NCBI RefSeq assembly: GCF_029689945.1
Contig: NZ_CP121451.1
Location: 4,526,001 to 4,590,000 of the forward strand
Direction: 5' to 3'
From: Paenibacillus amylolyticus
Lineage (GTDB): Bacteria; Bacillota; Bacilli; Paenibacillales; Paenibacillaceae
Length of the DNA stretch: 64,000 nt
This document shows, in pieces, positions 19,435 to 30,534 of the stretch; position 1 is the first letter of the stretch, and the number at the start of each line of letters is the position of its first letter. The translations under genes and the position numbers were made by a program. The notes below the pieces were generated by a model, which saw nothing but the letters and a program-made list of their open reading frames with translations, made no database searches and was not told where the DNA came from.

Positions 19435-21036
19435 ATGAACAGGAAAACGAAAGCTTTAGTCTTGTCCGTGTGCATGTCAACCTTATTACTCGCAGCCTGT
19501 AGCAGTGGAAGCGGTGCTGAGAAAGGTTCAACAACCGATCCGGATTCCAACGAGGCAGGAACGACAACCATTCACACCGTAACATCTGAATACTCTTCTG
19601 CCAAATATCCAAAGGGCGACGACATCACCAACAATGTGTGGATCAAGCGTTACAAAGAGAAGTTTAATATCGATGTGAAAACAGACTGGGTCAGCGATGA
19701 GTATGACACCAAATTGAATTTGGCTATCGCATCAAACGATCTGCCTGACGTCTTCAGGGTTAACCCCTCGCAGCTGAGACAGTTGGTCGAAGCCGATATG
19801 GTCATGGACCTCTCCGAGGTCTTTGATCAACACGCTTCGGATCGTCTCAAAGGTTATATGGAAGCGGATACAGACAGTTACGAGTCTGGAAAGAAGGACG
19901 GCAAGCTGTACGGCATACCGCAAATGCACTGGGGATTAATTGAACAACCAGACTTCATCTGGATTCGGAACGACTGGAAAGAAGAATTAGGGCTCCAGGA
20001 CCCGAAATCTGTGGAAGACATCAAGAATATCGCACTGAAATTCATGGAAAAGCATGGCGGTTACGGCATAGCAGTAGACCAATCATTGGACTACCTCAAC
20101 CTGCTCGCGATCGCATGGAATGCGCATCCGGACCTGTGGATGGAAGATAACAATGGACAACTCGTGTACGGCTCCATCCAGCCTGAGATGAAGAATGCAC
20201 TGGCTGAGTGGTCAGAATGGTACAAGCGAGGCATCATTGATCCGGAATTTGCAATCAAAGACTTCAACGCGATGAACGCGGACATTGTCGCCGGCAAAGT
20301 GGGAATGCAGCCTTATTACCAATGGTGGGGTTATAATCCGGGTGTCGATACCGTATCCAACTTGGGTAAGGACGCGATCTTCTACCCTTATATCATTCCT
20401 ACCGTCGATGGGAAGGAAGCCAAACAATCCATCTTTTTCGCTAACAACAATTATATTGTCATGAAGAAGGGATTCAAGAACCCCGAGAAAGTGATCGAGA
20501 TTTTGAACGACTATGCTTATATCGTGGATGAAGGCAATGGCAAGGAATCTACAGAAACGCTATCTGCCTTGCTGGATAACGATATTGCCCATGTTGTCGG
20601 TGCGTTCCGTGTATTGAATCCGAATTCGGATTATGAGCAATATGAGGCGGTGTCGGCTGCGCTTGAATCCAAGGATACCAGTGGACTTACGACTTCGGGT
20701 ATGTGGCAAAAATATAATAACAGTGTTGAATTCATGGAGAACGCCACCCCAGGAGCAGTCGGTGATTATTTGCAACAAGGTGCTCCCAAAAATGCATATG
20801 GACTCGCCAAAAAAGTACTCGACAGCGAAAACTATACGAAGACAGCCTTATGGGGTGTTACACCAGAGATCCTGTCAAGCTATGGAACAACCTTGGATGA
20901 TATCCTGACAGAGGGCTTCACCAAGATCATTATGGGTAGCGAAAGTATTGATTATTTTGATGTAATCGTCCAGAACTGGCGAGCGGCCGGAGGAGATGAC
21001 GCAACCCAGGCCGTCAATGAGGCATACGGAAAATAA
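19435..21036 (+). CDS. Sugar-binding lipoprotein of an ABC importer (LplA/YtcQ type)
   Basis: 533-residue extracellular solute-binding protein. The signal peptide ends in the lipobox LLAAC, so Cys22 is lipidated after cleavage. A Ser/Gly/Thr-rich linker (24-45) leads into a family-1 sugar-binding fold with NVWIKRYKEKFNIDVKTDWV, ASNDLPDVFRV and GKLYGIPQMHWG. The start follows AAGGGGG. It heads an operon with two permease genes; no ATPase follows. The ligand is unknown but is likely an oligosaccharide, by family and by the linked two-component system. Confidence 0.93.
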   Translation: MNRKTKALVLSVCMSTLLLAACSSGSGAEKGSTTDPDSNEAGTTTIHTVTSEYSSAKYPKGDDITNNVWIKRYKEKFNIDVKTDWVSDEYDTKLNLAIASNDLPDVFRVNPSQLRQLVEADMVMDLSEVFDQHASDRLKGYMEADTDSYESGKKDGKLYGIPQMHWGLIEQPDFIWIRNDWKEELGLQDPKSVEDIKNIALKFMEKHGGYGIAVDQSLDYLNLLAIAWNAHPDLWMEDNNGQLVYGSIQPEMKNALAEWSEWYKRGIIDPEFAIKDFNAMNADIVAGKVGMQPYYQWWGYNPGVDTVSNLGKDAIFYPYIIPTVDGKEAKQSIFFANNNYIVMKKGFKNPEKVIEILNDYAYIVDEGNGKESTETLSALLDNDIAHVVGAFRVLNPNSDYEQYEAVSAALESKDTSGLTTSGMWQKYNNSVEFMENATPGAVGDYLQQGAPKNAYGLAKKVLDSENYTKTALWGVTPEILSSYGTTLDDILTEGFTKIIMGSESIDYFDVIVQNWRAAGGDDATQAVNEAYGK

Positions 21037-21125
21037 TAAGTCTGTTGCCATGAAGGGATGGGAATGTTCTCGTCTCTTCTTGGTAGCGGTTACAACCTTA
21101 TCTCGCCAAGAACGGAGGAATACAC

Positions 21126-22016
21126 ATGCTGAGAAAATGGAAGCAACAGCGAGCTTACCACCTCATGTTGATCCCAAGCCTGGTCCTGGTCTTCATCTTT
21201 AGTTACATCCCATTCTACGGACTTATTATCGCGTTTCAGAAGTATAATCCGGGCCTCGGTTTCAATTCGCCATGGGTAGGATGGGATAATTTTGCGCATA
21301 TCTTTAATCAGCCGAACTTCGTAAGAACGATCTGGAATACATTGTACATGTCTGTCTTCAAGATTATTGGTGGCATCATCGTGCCCGTCATTTTTGCATT
21401 ACTGCTCAATGAAGTACTTCACAGTGGAATCAAACGTACGTTCCAAACACTAGTCTACATTCCGAACTTCCTCTCTTGGGTCATCATGGCCGGCATCATG
21501 CTTGATATCCTGAGCTCCGATGGCATTATCAATACGTTTCTGGGCGTATTCGGGATTGCACCGATCTCCTTTCTTGGCACACCCTCCATTTTTCCCTGGA
21601 CGATGATCGTGAGCGACATATGGAAAGGCTTCGGGTTTGGCACAGTTGTATATTTGGCAGCCCTGACCAGTATTGATCCGGGACTTTACGAGGCCGCGGT
21701 AATTGACGGAGCCAAACGCTGGAAGCAAACCATCTACATAACGCTGCCCCTCCTCATGCCGACGATTGTCTTAATGACCGTGTTGTCCCTTGGAAATGTA
21801 CTCAATGCCGGCTTTGACCAAATCTATAATCTCTACTCCCCTGTCGTCTATCAGACCGGTGATATTATTGACACCTATGTATACCGTCTGGGAATTCAGC
21901 AGGCACAGTATTCGATTGGTACCGCCGTAGGATTGTTCAAATCCATCATTTCCAGTGTTCTGGTTGCCGTATCGTATATTCTGGCCTACAGGGTGGCTGG
22001 TTATCGCATCTTCTAA
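21126..22016 (+). CDS. ABC sugar permease, LplB type
   Basis: 296-residue inner-membrane permease with six hydrophobic segments. The EAA-type loop that docks the ATPase is visible as YEAAVIDGAKRWKQTIYITLPLLMP. The N-terminal YHLMLIPSLVLVFIFSYIPFYGLIIAFQ is typical of LplB proteins. ATG has GGAGGAAT upstream. It forms the channel with the next gene; with no ATPase gene here, an MsmX-type shared ATPase is inferred. Confidence 0.93.
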   Translation: MLRKWKQQRAYHLMLIPSLVLVFIFSYIPFYGLIIAFQKYNPGLGFNSPWVGWDNFAHIFNQPNFVRTIWNTLYMSVFKIIGGIIVPVIFALLLNEVLHSGIKRTFQTLVYIPNFLSWVIMAGIMLDILSSDGIINTFLGVFGIAPISFLGTPSIFPWTMIVSDIWKGFGFGTVVYLAALTSIDPGLYEAAVIDGAKRWKQTIYITLPLLMPTIVLMTVLSLGNVLNAGFDQIYNLYSPVVYQTGDIIDTYVYRLGIQQAQYSIGTAVGLFKSIISSVLVAVSYILAYRVAGYRIF

Positions 22017-22034
22017 GAAGGAGGAACGGATACT

Positions 22035-22925
22035 ATGATCTATGATAAAAGTCTGAGCAGACGGGTGTTTCTTATCCTAAACTATTTCATATTGCTTCTA
22101 ATCTCTCTCCTGTGTATTCTGCCGTTTATTAACCTGCTCGCTGTATCATTCAGCAGCAGCGCAGCTGTATCTGCGGGAAGTGTTACGTTCTGGCCGGTGG
22201 AATTTACAACAAAGGCCTATGAATTTGCATTAACGGGAGGATCATTTTTCTCCTCTCTCTGGGTAGCCATTCAACGAACCGTTATCGGGACTTTGGTGAA
22301 TCTGGTTCTGATTGTACTTACGGCTTACCCCCTTTCCAAATCCAAGCAAAAATTGATGGGGCGCAATATCTATATGGGATTTTTCATCGTAACCATGTTA
22401 TTCAGTGGAGGACTAATTCCAACCTATCTCGTTGTCGTGAAAATGGGGCTGATCGATTCCATATGGTCTCTGATCCTGCCTGGGGCCCTCCCGGTATTCA
22501 GCATGATTATCCTCATGAATTTCATTAGGGGGTTGCCCGAGGAGATTGAGGAATCAGCCATCATAGATGGAGCTGGGCCTGTACAGGTATTGCTTCGTAT
22601 ACTGCTCCCGCTGCTCAAGCCAGCTCTGGCAACCGTTGGTTTGTTCAGTATCGTCGCCCACTGGAATTCATGGTTCGATGGCATTATCTATATGAACAAC
22701 CCTGCCAATTACCCACTACAAAGCTACCTTCAGACCCTCTTGCAGAGCTTTGAGCAAATTATGTTGAAATCAGGATCAGATTACACGCAGCTGTTGTCCA
22801 TGATGAACGCCAGAACGGGACGCGCAGCCCAAATGTTTTTGGGTGCCATTCCGATTTTACTTGTATATCCGTTTCTACAGAAATACTTTACCAAGGGTTT
22901 GGTCCTGGGAAGTGTCAAGGGGTAA
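22035..22925 (+). CDS. ABC sugar permease, LplC/YtcP type
   Basis: 296-residue inner-membrane permease, partner of the gene 18 bases upstream. Six hydrophobic segments are seen, with the EAA loop EESAIIDGAGPVQVLLRILLPL and the family C-terminus FLQKYFTKGLVLGSVKG. AAGGAGGAACGGATACT precedes the ATG. It is the last gene of the operon and ends in a terminator shared with the convergent kinase gene. Confidence 0.93.
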   Translation: MIYDKSLSRRVFLILNYFILLLISLLCILPFINLLAVSFSSSAAVSAGSVTFWPVEFTTKAYEFALTGGSFFSSLWVAIQRTVIGTLVNLVLIVLTAYPLSKSKQKLMGRNIYMGFFIVTMLFSGGLIPTYLVVVKMGLIDSIWSLILPGALPVFSMIILMNFIRGLPEEIEESAIIDGAGPVQVLLRILLPLLKPALATVGLFSIVAHWNSWFDGIIYMNNPANYPLQSYLQTLLQSFEQIMLKSGSDYTQLLSMMNARTGRAAQMFLGAIPILLVYPFLQKYFTKGLVLGSVKG

Positions 22926-22928
22926 ACC

Positions 22929-22966
22929 AAAAGGGCTTGCAGTTCATACTGCGAGCCCTTTTTGCA
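22929..22966. terminator. Bidirectional terminator between permease and histidine kinase
   Basis: AAAGGGCTTGCAG pairs with CTGCGAGCCCTTT around TTCATA, then TTGC; the opposite strand gives a matching structure followed by TTTGG. It fits in the short gap between convergent genes. Confidence 0.88.
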
Positions 22967-24710
22967 CTATTTAAACTCTGAAATGGCAGGCAGCAGAATG
23001 GAGAACTTGGTACCTTCACCTACTTTACTCTCCACCTGTATTCCATAAGGTCTTCCAAAATGAAGCTGGATTCGCCGCTGTACGTTATGCAATCCAATCC
23101 CATTCGTTCCTGAACCTGCACCGGACTTTTCTTCCATAAGATTCTGCATGGTATCTTGATCCATACCCACACCATTATCACAGATTTCGATTACAACTTC
23201 ATCCACCCGCAGTTGAATCTGAATGGTAATGATTCCGTCTTCCTCCAGCTCGGCCAGACCATGAAAAATGGCATTTTCCACAAGGGGCTGCAGGATCATT
23301 TTCGGCATCCGATAATGCAACACGCTATCCTCTACTTCATATCTCATCTGAATACAATCGTAGTACCTGACATTCTGGATCGTTACATAATTCGTTATAT
23401 TATCGAGTTCCTCGCGAATCGTTACGAGAGTTCCATCGGATTTTGTTGCATAGCGGAGCATCGAGATTAGCGCATCGGTCATGTCCACGATTTTGTCAGC
23501 TTGTTGCATCGAGGCGATCCATTTCACCGACCCAAGTGTGTTGTACAGAAAATGAGGTTTGATCTGGTCATGCAGCGCACGCATCTCCGCCTTGGCTTTT
23601 TCGATCTCTTCCTGCTGCACCCGCTCGACCAACCGCTTCAACTCGTGGGACATTCTGTTAAATCGAATCGATAAATGTCCAATCTCATCTCTAGAGCCAA
23701 TAGGTTCGACTTGTTCAAACTGACCTTTCTCGACTAGAGCGATATTTCGCAACAGTTTTTTAATGGGCGTTGTGATCACATGAGATAGGAATATGGATAT
23801 GATGGCAGCAAAAAGAACAATGACTATGGCGAGCGTCACCAGGTTACGGCCCAATATTTTGCCATCCGCAGTCAGCTCATCCAAAGGCATATATAAGTAA
23901 GTTGTCCATTTCTGCTGACTAAGAGGACTGGTCACCACGACATTTAGTGATTCAGATGGACGAACGTTGTCCGGAACAATGTTCCGATTAATCGTTCATT
24001 CACGTTATATACGATCTTGTCATCCTCATCAACGATCATGAATCTGGAGCGTAACCCTTCCTGCAAGTTTCGATTGACAATCTCGATGAATTTGATATCA
24101 ATGCTGACAACGATCACGCCAAGCAGTTCTCCACTAGATACATCATGAATTTTGCGAGCATGTGACACGGCCAGTATTTTATTTTCCAATTGCTCGTCGA
24201 TTCGTGTTGTGAGCGTAATGGTTCGATCATTTTCATGCATGAACTTTTTAAACCACAATTCGTTCGTTACTTTGAAGTTAGGATCAATGGGTTGATGTGG
24301 ACTGACAAAAAGGTCTTGCCCCCGTTCATATTGTACAGGTAGATGGAGAATACACGATCTTTCATCATGATATAATTCATCAGAATATTGTATGCGGCAA
24401 TCTCATGTTGTTCGTCACCCTTTCGCAGGAAATCCTGGATCGGAAAACTGCCTTCATGAGTCGCAGACAGATTGTCACTAAGGCCATTGCTGGCTAGCAA
24501 TGAAATTTTCTCAATCTCCTTAAGGAACTCATCAATGCGAATATTCGTCTGCTTGGCCAGATCGTTTAGCAACGTTGTATAATTCTGTGCCAATAACCGC
24601 TCTGAGGAGTAATACGAATTGATCGTCATCACCAATACGGGCAGGATAATGACCGTCATACAGATCACCATAATTTTGTACTTGATTTGGAAGGGCCGAA
24701 CATGCTTCAT
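22967..24710 (-). CDS. YesM-type sensor histidine kinase (two frameshifts)
   Basis: About 582 residues once repaired. An N-terminal membrane helix (about 12-32) and an extracellular double-Cache-like region are followed by a second helix, HAMP (FLSHVITTPIKKLL), the His-kinase box HDQIKPHFLYNTL and the ATPase motifs ENAIFHG, DNGVGMD and GIGLHNVQRR. Breaks: a run of five C (24319-24323), joining NMNGG to QDLFVSPHQPIDPNF, and CCGG at 23971-23974, joining GTLF to PDNVRPSESLNVVVTSP. The start MKHVRPF follows AGGTG. It pairs with the response regulator 28 bases upstream, and sits convergent to the sugar importer it should control. Confidence 0.9.
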
Positions 24711-24738
24711 CTGCTGCACCTCTATTCACCGATTACAT

Positions 24739-26355
24739 TCATCCCTGCTGTAACTCTCGGTATTCCTCAGGTGTGACACCCACCGATTTTTTGAAAATCT
24801 TACTGAAGTACGTGTAATTATGGTAGCCCACCTTTTCTGCGATTTCATACACTCTCATTCCTCTGCTCAACAGATACGCTTTGGCATGTTCAATGCGAAC
24901 TCGGGTCAAGTACGTGATAAAGTTCTCTCCCCGTTCCTGCTTGAACACTCGGCTTAAATACGACGGATTAACACTGATTTGGCTTGCAATACTTTGCAGG
25001 GAAATATCCTCTGCATAATATTTGTCGATCAATTCAGTAGCGAGATCGGTGTAGGTGCTTTCCTGTTTGTTTTGGGAATCGGTTTGGAAGTAATACGCAA
25101 TATGAGTAAGCATATCTCGGTGGATATCCTCCCAGTACTCCCCCTTTAGAACGATCTCATAGGGCGATTTTTCTGTTAAGGAAGGTGTACCTCTCTCCGT
25201 AGCTCGGGATAGATGAGAGTGAATGGTCTCCATGACCATGATATATTGCTTACGAATGCTGTTTTCATCCGCTTGTTGCTGTTCCAGATTGGAACGGATT
25301 CCTTCAAGGAACTCCTCCGCTTTTTTGTTGTCTTTGCTTACCCACAACTTCAACAGATCTCGTTCTTGTTGCGGACTTAAAGCCACCTTAACTTCATGTC
25401 GATCCGGGCATTGAGCCATATGCTCGTAATACAATACTTTGTTGCTACCTGTGAAGAATCCTTGTTGTAGAGCCATTTCCGCCTCTTGGCAGGCCTTCTT
25501 CATGTGAGGGAAGCCGGAAGCCATCGTACTTACGCCTGCCGTGAGCGATAGATTCATAAAATCCTTGATGGAAGACAATAATTTGTTACATAGTTTATTT
25601 AAGTCATTGTGCACTGATTGGCTCTCTGGATGGACATTAACGATCACCCAATACTCCGAAGAACTTTCGACAAAAATCTCTTTCTCCCACTTCGAGGGAA
25701 TGATCTCTTCCATAATATTAAGAATTGAAAATCGGAGCAGCTTTTCCCCCTTCTCGATATATTTTCTCTTTGCGTGCTCGTAATAGTTTACGATGAACTT
25801 GATGACAACCAGCTGGTTCGAATGGATACGAAAATGAAGTTCTTCTGCTTTGGAGGCGACATCCTCTCCATTAATGAATCCGCTTACAACATCTTGAAAG
25901 AAACTATCCTTTAGATATCTTAGACTCTTGGAATAATCCTGTGCGATAGAGGGTGTGTTGGTTGGATGAACATGTTCGCTTTGCAGTTTCTGTCCAACCG
26001 TGCTCAGGAGCTCAATAAGGGAGGATTCGGTGATCTCGCTTTTGATCAAGTAATCTGAAGCGCCAAGTTTTAGTGCCTCTTTCACATAATGAAATTCGTC
26101 AAAATTACTCAGGATGACATACTTACAGGTTTTCAATACTAAGGAGGCTTCTTGTATAAGCTGCAGTCCATCCATAACCGGCATCTTGATATCTGTAATA
26201 ATTAGGTCAGGCATTACTTCAAGTGCCAAGCTCAATGCCTCTTTACCATTTCCAGCTTCACCTACAACATGGAAATTGTGCTCTTCCCAATTCAGCATGG
26301 AACGAATCCCAACCCGCATGAGCAATTCATCATCGACGATCATCAGTTTATACAT
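24739..26355 (-). CDS. YesN-type response regulator with AraC DNA-binding domain
   Basis: 538 residues. The receiver domain (1-120) has DD8-9, phospho-acceptor Asp55 in IITDIKMP and Lys in the ASDYLIKSE loop. A long middle region follows, and the C-terminal AraC double helix-turn-helix (about 435-538) has ASQISVNPSYLSRVFKQE and GYHNYTYFSKIFKKSVGVTP. The start MYKLMIVDD follows GGGG; an ATG five codons earlier is less likely. It is first in a two-gene operon with the kinase and probably activates the importer genes at 19435-22925. Confidence 0.93.
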   Translation of the reverse strand: MYKLMIVDDELLMRVGIRSMLNWEEHNFHVVGEAGNGKEALSLALEVMPDLIITDIKMPVMDGLQLIQEASLVLKTCKYVILSNFDEFHYVKEALKLGASDYLIKSEITESSLIELLSTVGQKLQSEHVHPTNTPSIAQDYSKSLRYLKDSFFQDVVSGFINGEDVASKAEELHFRIHSNQLVVIKFIVNYYEHAKRKYIEKGEKLLRFSILNIMEEIIPSKWEKEIFVESSSEYWVIVNVHPESQSVHNDLNKLCNKLLSSIKDFMNLSLTAGVSTMASGFPHMKKACQEAEMALQQGFFTGSNKVLYYEHMAQCPDRHEVKVALSPQQERDLLKLWVSKDNKKAEEFLEGIRSNLEQQQADENSIRKQYIMVMETIHSHLSRATERGTPSLTEKSPYEIVLKGEYWEDIHRDMLTHIAYYFQTDSQNKQESTYTDLATELIDKYYAEDISLQSIASQISVNPSYLSRVFKQERGENFITYLTRVRIEHAKAYLLSRGMRVYEIAEKVGYHNYTYFSKIFKKSVGVTPEEYRELQQG

Positions 26356-26540
26356 GCGTATCCCCAACATGAACCATTTTTAAATATTTTACCATTAAAC
26401 GAACTCTTGCAAAGATGTCTAATGAAGCTTTTGCACTGTGAGAATCATAAATTTCACTTTATCAGAACGTATGTTCCTGTTATAATGAGGTTATCTTATG
26501 TGGTGCAGTATAAAACTCCCATCTGGAAAGGATACAACTC

Positions 26541-26810
26541 ATGAATTTATACAAGTTTGAATTGACGGTGAATGGATATCTGTTACGCGTTCATTTTAGT
26601 GCATCTGAAGATAGTGGACTGAAATGGTGCAAACGAATTGCGACTGAATTCCAAAATAACGTTGCCAATCTGGAGATTAAAGTTGATATACATAAAAAGC
26701 AGAAGCAAAAGCATGCATGGGAATATCATGGGAAGCCGTATCTGTATGATCGAACCCTGCGGAAAAAGCCGCTTGCGAAGAAAAAAAGGCATCTGAATCC
26801 TCTGCTGTGA
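26541..26810 (+). CDS. Small basic protein of unknown function
   Basis: 89 residues, not recognised. The start ATG has AAAGGAT eight bases upstream. The N-terminal part looks folded, with alternating strands (YKFELTVNGYLLRVHFSAS) and a helix (KWCKRIATEFQNNVANLEI). The C-terminal third is very basic (KKQKQKHAWEYHGKP, then KKPLAKKKRHLN), as in proteins binding nucleic acid or ribosomes. No signal peptide or membrane segment. It is alone between the response regulator and the cyd terminator. Confidence 0.65.
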   Translation: MNLYKFELTVNGYLLRVHFSASEDSGLKWCKRIATEFQNNVANLEIKVDIHKKQKQKHAWEYHGKPYLYDRTLRKKPLAKKKRHLNPLL

Positions 26811-26907
26811 TGTAAAGGCTGATTTACCTTGCGACATATCCATTATCCTTTTGCACTCGCTAACGTTTCGTTAGATTAGGAGCTTACGGTTTCTTTTAAT
26901 GAATAGA

Positions 26908-26964
26908 CAAAAAGACCAAAGAACGGCTGCGACGATTACATCAGTGACGTTCTTTAGTCTTTGC
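26908..26964 (-). terminator. Terminator of the cydABDC operon
   Basis: On the minus strand AAAGACTAAAGAACG pairs with CGTTCTTTGGTCTTT across a 22-base loop, followed by TTG. It lies 40 bases after the cydC stop. A separate small CTAACG/CGTTAG repeat lies upstream at 26861-26875. Confidence 0.7.
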
Positions 26965-27006
26965 ACAAGCACGATCGACACCACTAGCCGGACTGATTTT
27001 ACAATT

Positions 27007-28732
27007 TCACGCCCCGGCGTCTCCAATCATTTGTCGTTCAATTTGTTTCATTTCATAAAAATAACCTTTTTGCTCCATCAGCTCGGAGAAAGAGCCCGAC
27101 TCCACGATCTTGCCTTGGTCCATGACAACAATGCGATCCATCTCTTCCAGTCCGGTCAATCGGTGACAGATTAGAAGTAATGTATCTTCGGATGCCTGTG
27201 CCAATAGATGACGTAATACACGTTGTTCTGTGACGTAATCCAGAGAAGAAGTCGGCTCGTCCAGCAGCCATAACCGTCCGTTGCGCAACATGGCGCGTGC
27301 CAGAGCCAGCCGCTGCTTCTCGCCATCCGACAGGTTCTCCCCTTTCATACACCATGTCAGTCAACAACTTATTCGTCAGTTGTACTTTATCCAGAACATC
27401 CACCAGTTGTTCATCCGAATGTTCTTCTCCATTCAGCAGCAGGTTATCCCGAATGGTTCCCCGGAAGAAGTGGCTTTGCTGCAACACAACATTAGCCCTT
27501 TGCCAAATGCTCTCTTCATTTAATTGCTGCGCCGGAACATCGTTTAACCGTATATCACCAGACGTTGGTGTTCGCAGCTTGAGTATCAGATCGATAATCG
27601 TTGACTTGCCTGACCCGCTTGGCCCAACTATCGCTGTTTTGGAGCCAGCTGCAAGTTGCAGGGATAACTCCTTTAGTGCCGGTCTCCACTCCCCTTCATA
27701 CTGGAAGTTAACATGAGATAAATCGATCGAAATCGCCTGATCGGCTGACACTTCACCAGTTGCATGCACAGGATACACATCTGAGGTCGGCACTGTTTCT
27801 GCCAGTCGCTGAGCTGCATGTTCGCTATCCTGCTTATATAAAGGTAATATTGCCATGGCCGCAGTTTCTTCGAACACAGTCTGCGTAGCGAGGATCAGCA
27901 TGGCGAGGAATACACCGGCAAACACTCCATTCATAATTAAGAAAGCGCTCAGTGCAAGCACACCCCATGTCACGAGATAGGTTACAAAAACGTGCATGGA
28001 TTGCCCTCGCAGTAATTGCGAAGCAGCTTGTTTTTGTTCTGCTGCCAGTGCAGCGGAAGCCTGCTGAAGCTGTTGCTCGCGTTGTTCCAATTGGCCGTAT
28101 ACTCTCAGATCCCGGAAACCATACAACACTTCGGTTACTTCCGTGGACAGCAAGGCCCGTTGCTGGCGGACACGTCCGTGTATTTTTCGCTGACCTAACA
28201 AGACAATACCCGGTACAACAAATGCCGTGATCAGCATGCCGAGTACCAGCAAACACGCTATCCAGATTGAAAAGGCCGAAGTGAACAACATCGTAGCCAA
28301 AAACACCATAACAACAATGATCGGTGGATATGCGACACGCAAAAAGTAATTCTGCAAGCTTTCCACATCCCCCACGATCCGCGCAAGCAGGTCTCCGCTT
28401 CGGTTTTTGTTCAGTATGCCGGGCGTTACCGGAATGAGTTTGGCAAAAAAGGATGTCCGCAAACGGCTGAGCATGGAGAACGTCGCCCTATGGGAATACA
28501 AGCGTTCTGCGTAACGACTCGCCGCTCGAAGAAAACCGAGCAGTTTAACCATCGAGGTAAGCACAATTAAGGTGTATAGCGGAGGCGCAAATACCGTTTG
28601 CGCGATCATATATCCACTCGCGGAAAAGAGCGCTACCCCGGCAATGCCGGCGATGAATCCACCCAATATCGAAAGCAAGATATCCTTGCGCTCCTGAATC
28701 ATCGCTTTGGACAGTATCGTCAGCTCATTCAT
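27007..28732 (-). CDS. cydC: Thiol reductant ABC exporter subunit CydC (frameshifted)
   Basis: About 575 residues: six membrane helices (1-320), then an ATPase domain with Walker [10 protein letters not shown], signature LSDGEKQR and Walker [11 protein letters not shown]. With CydD it exports cysteine/glutathione-type thiols needed to assemble cytochrome bd. The frame breaks near 27335-27341: restoring two bases gives [20 protein letters not shown]; removing one T is the other possible repair. The start MNELTILSK has AGGAGGG five bases upstream and overlaps the cydD stop as ATGA. B. subtilis naming would call this fourth gene cydD. Confidence 0.92.
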
Positions 28733-30520
28733 GCTAACCCTCCTTTTCGCCCAACATCCACCATCTCGGCATATTGAGGCAAGCGGACAAGAAGCTCGTG
28801 GTGAGGTCCTGAATCCACCAGCACCCCATTGTCCATAAACAAAATGTTGTCTGCATGTTGAATCGTATATAAACGGTGTGCCACCGTAATCATCGTTGCC
28901 GTTTTGGCTAATGACGCAATGGATTGTTGCAGTACCCGCTCCGTGTGCAGGTCCAGTCCAACGGTGGGTTCGTCGAACAAAATGACGGCGGGTTTCTTCA
29001 GAAAAGCACGTGCCAGGGCAAGTCGCTGCTTTTCCCCACCAGATAGCCCCGACCACCCTCCCCAACATAGGTATCCAAGCCCTGCTCCAATTGAGCCACA
29101 ACGCCAGCAAGTCCTGCGTCCTCTGCCGCCTGCTCTATTTCAGCTCTGGAGACGTTTCGACCTGCACCAATCGAGATATTTTCGGCAAAGGTACCCGCAA
29201 AAATATACGGATGCTGTGTAATGTAGCTAACATGCTCGAACCATGCCGTTTCATCATGCTGCGATAGCTCGCTTCCGTTAACCAGAACCGCTCCCGAATC
29301 CGGTTTCAGCAAACCGGCAATGAGATGAAGCAGCGTGGTTTTACCTGAGCCGCTTTTGCCAACAATAGCGATCTGTTCTCCCGGTCCAATCAAAACCTGT
29401 CCAGTCTCAAGTCGAAAGGAATCCGATGCGTACTGGAACCGGATATGCTCCAGTTCAATGGTTGGTGGCATCGGAATCAACTCAGCACGAGCTGTACGGA
29501 GTTCTTCTGCATATGCTGTTACATCGGCATCAGGTAATTCGCTTTGATCGGACCCTTCTTCAAGCATCTCTTCCACCTTACGAATGGCCCCCATGCTGGT
29601 TCGCCCGCTGTGAAAAGCCGTTCCCGTGTTCTTCAACAGACTGTAGAACTCAGGGACGAGCAACAACACAAGAAAGGCCGTGTGGAAGCTCATTGATTTG
29701 AACACAAGTAACTGAATAGCCAGTTCGAGCGCGACGATACCGATGCTTAACATGACGATCGATTCCAGCATAAACGTATTTGTAAAGGCAATCTTCAAAA
29801 TGCCCATGGTGGCATCACGATACCCCAGACTGCTGCGTTCAATCTCCTGCTGCTGACGTTTCGCCCGTCCGAATATTTTCAATGTAACCAGCCCTTGGAG
29901 CGAATCCAGAAATGTACCGGAAAACTCGGCCAGCTGCGCGTATTTCTCTTCGGATTTGTTCTTGGTCTTGAGTCCCACCAAAATCATGAAGAGCGGGATA
30001 AACGGTGCTGTAAACAGCATAATGTAGCCCGTGTTGGCATGCTGCGTAAACGTAACGATCAGAATCAGTATCGGGATCATCGCAGCTTCCATCATACGCG
30101 GCATGTACTGACTGAAATAACTGTCGGCTTCATCCACAGCATCCAGCGCAATACTGACCTTTCCTCCCGTCTGTCCACGAAGGGTTGAAGGCATGGAAGC
30201 GCCGGTCAGATTCCGCAACACCAATGCTCGCATATTGGTCTTGGCACGGGCTGCCATATGCAAGCCCACTTTCCCGTTACCATAAGTCAACAGTGTGCGT
30301 CCAGCCATAACAGCCAGCAATAGTCCAAGCAGCAGCATCACTGATGAGAAGGAAGCTCCCTCTACAAAGATTCGCTGTACTGCTTCGGCCACCAATGTGG
30401 CCTGGCTCACAATAGCTACACCCAGTGCCAGCGAGATGATCGCCAGGAGGAGCCTGTTTTTCGTTGTAAAGACATTTGCTGCGAGATCAGATTCGATTTG
30501 GATGTTGCTTTCCTCTTCAC
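28729..30520 (-). CDS. cydD: Thiol reductant ABC exporter subunit CydD (frameshifted)
   Basis: About 597 residues: membrane domain (1-330), then ATPase domain with Walker [10 protein letters not shown], signature LSGGEKQR, and Walker [13 protein letters not shown]. One break is in a run of four C (29047-29050): adding one base turns [10 protein letters not shown] into [11 protein letters not shown]. The amino end is also out of frame: the GTG at 30518-30520 has AGGAGG eight bases upstream, and adding one base a few codons later connects it to [20 protein letters not shown]. Without that repair the first start would be an internal GTG at 30410, which would cut off the first helix. Confidence 0.9.
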
Positions 30521-30534
30521 AGAATGCTCCTCCT

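Noticed and set aside
28733..29110. Apparent 126-residue N-terminal extension of CydC
   Set aside because: It is the cydD C-terminus read in another frame; AGGAGGG and the ATGA overlap set the start at 28732.
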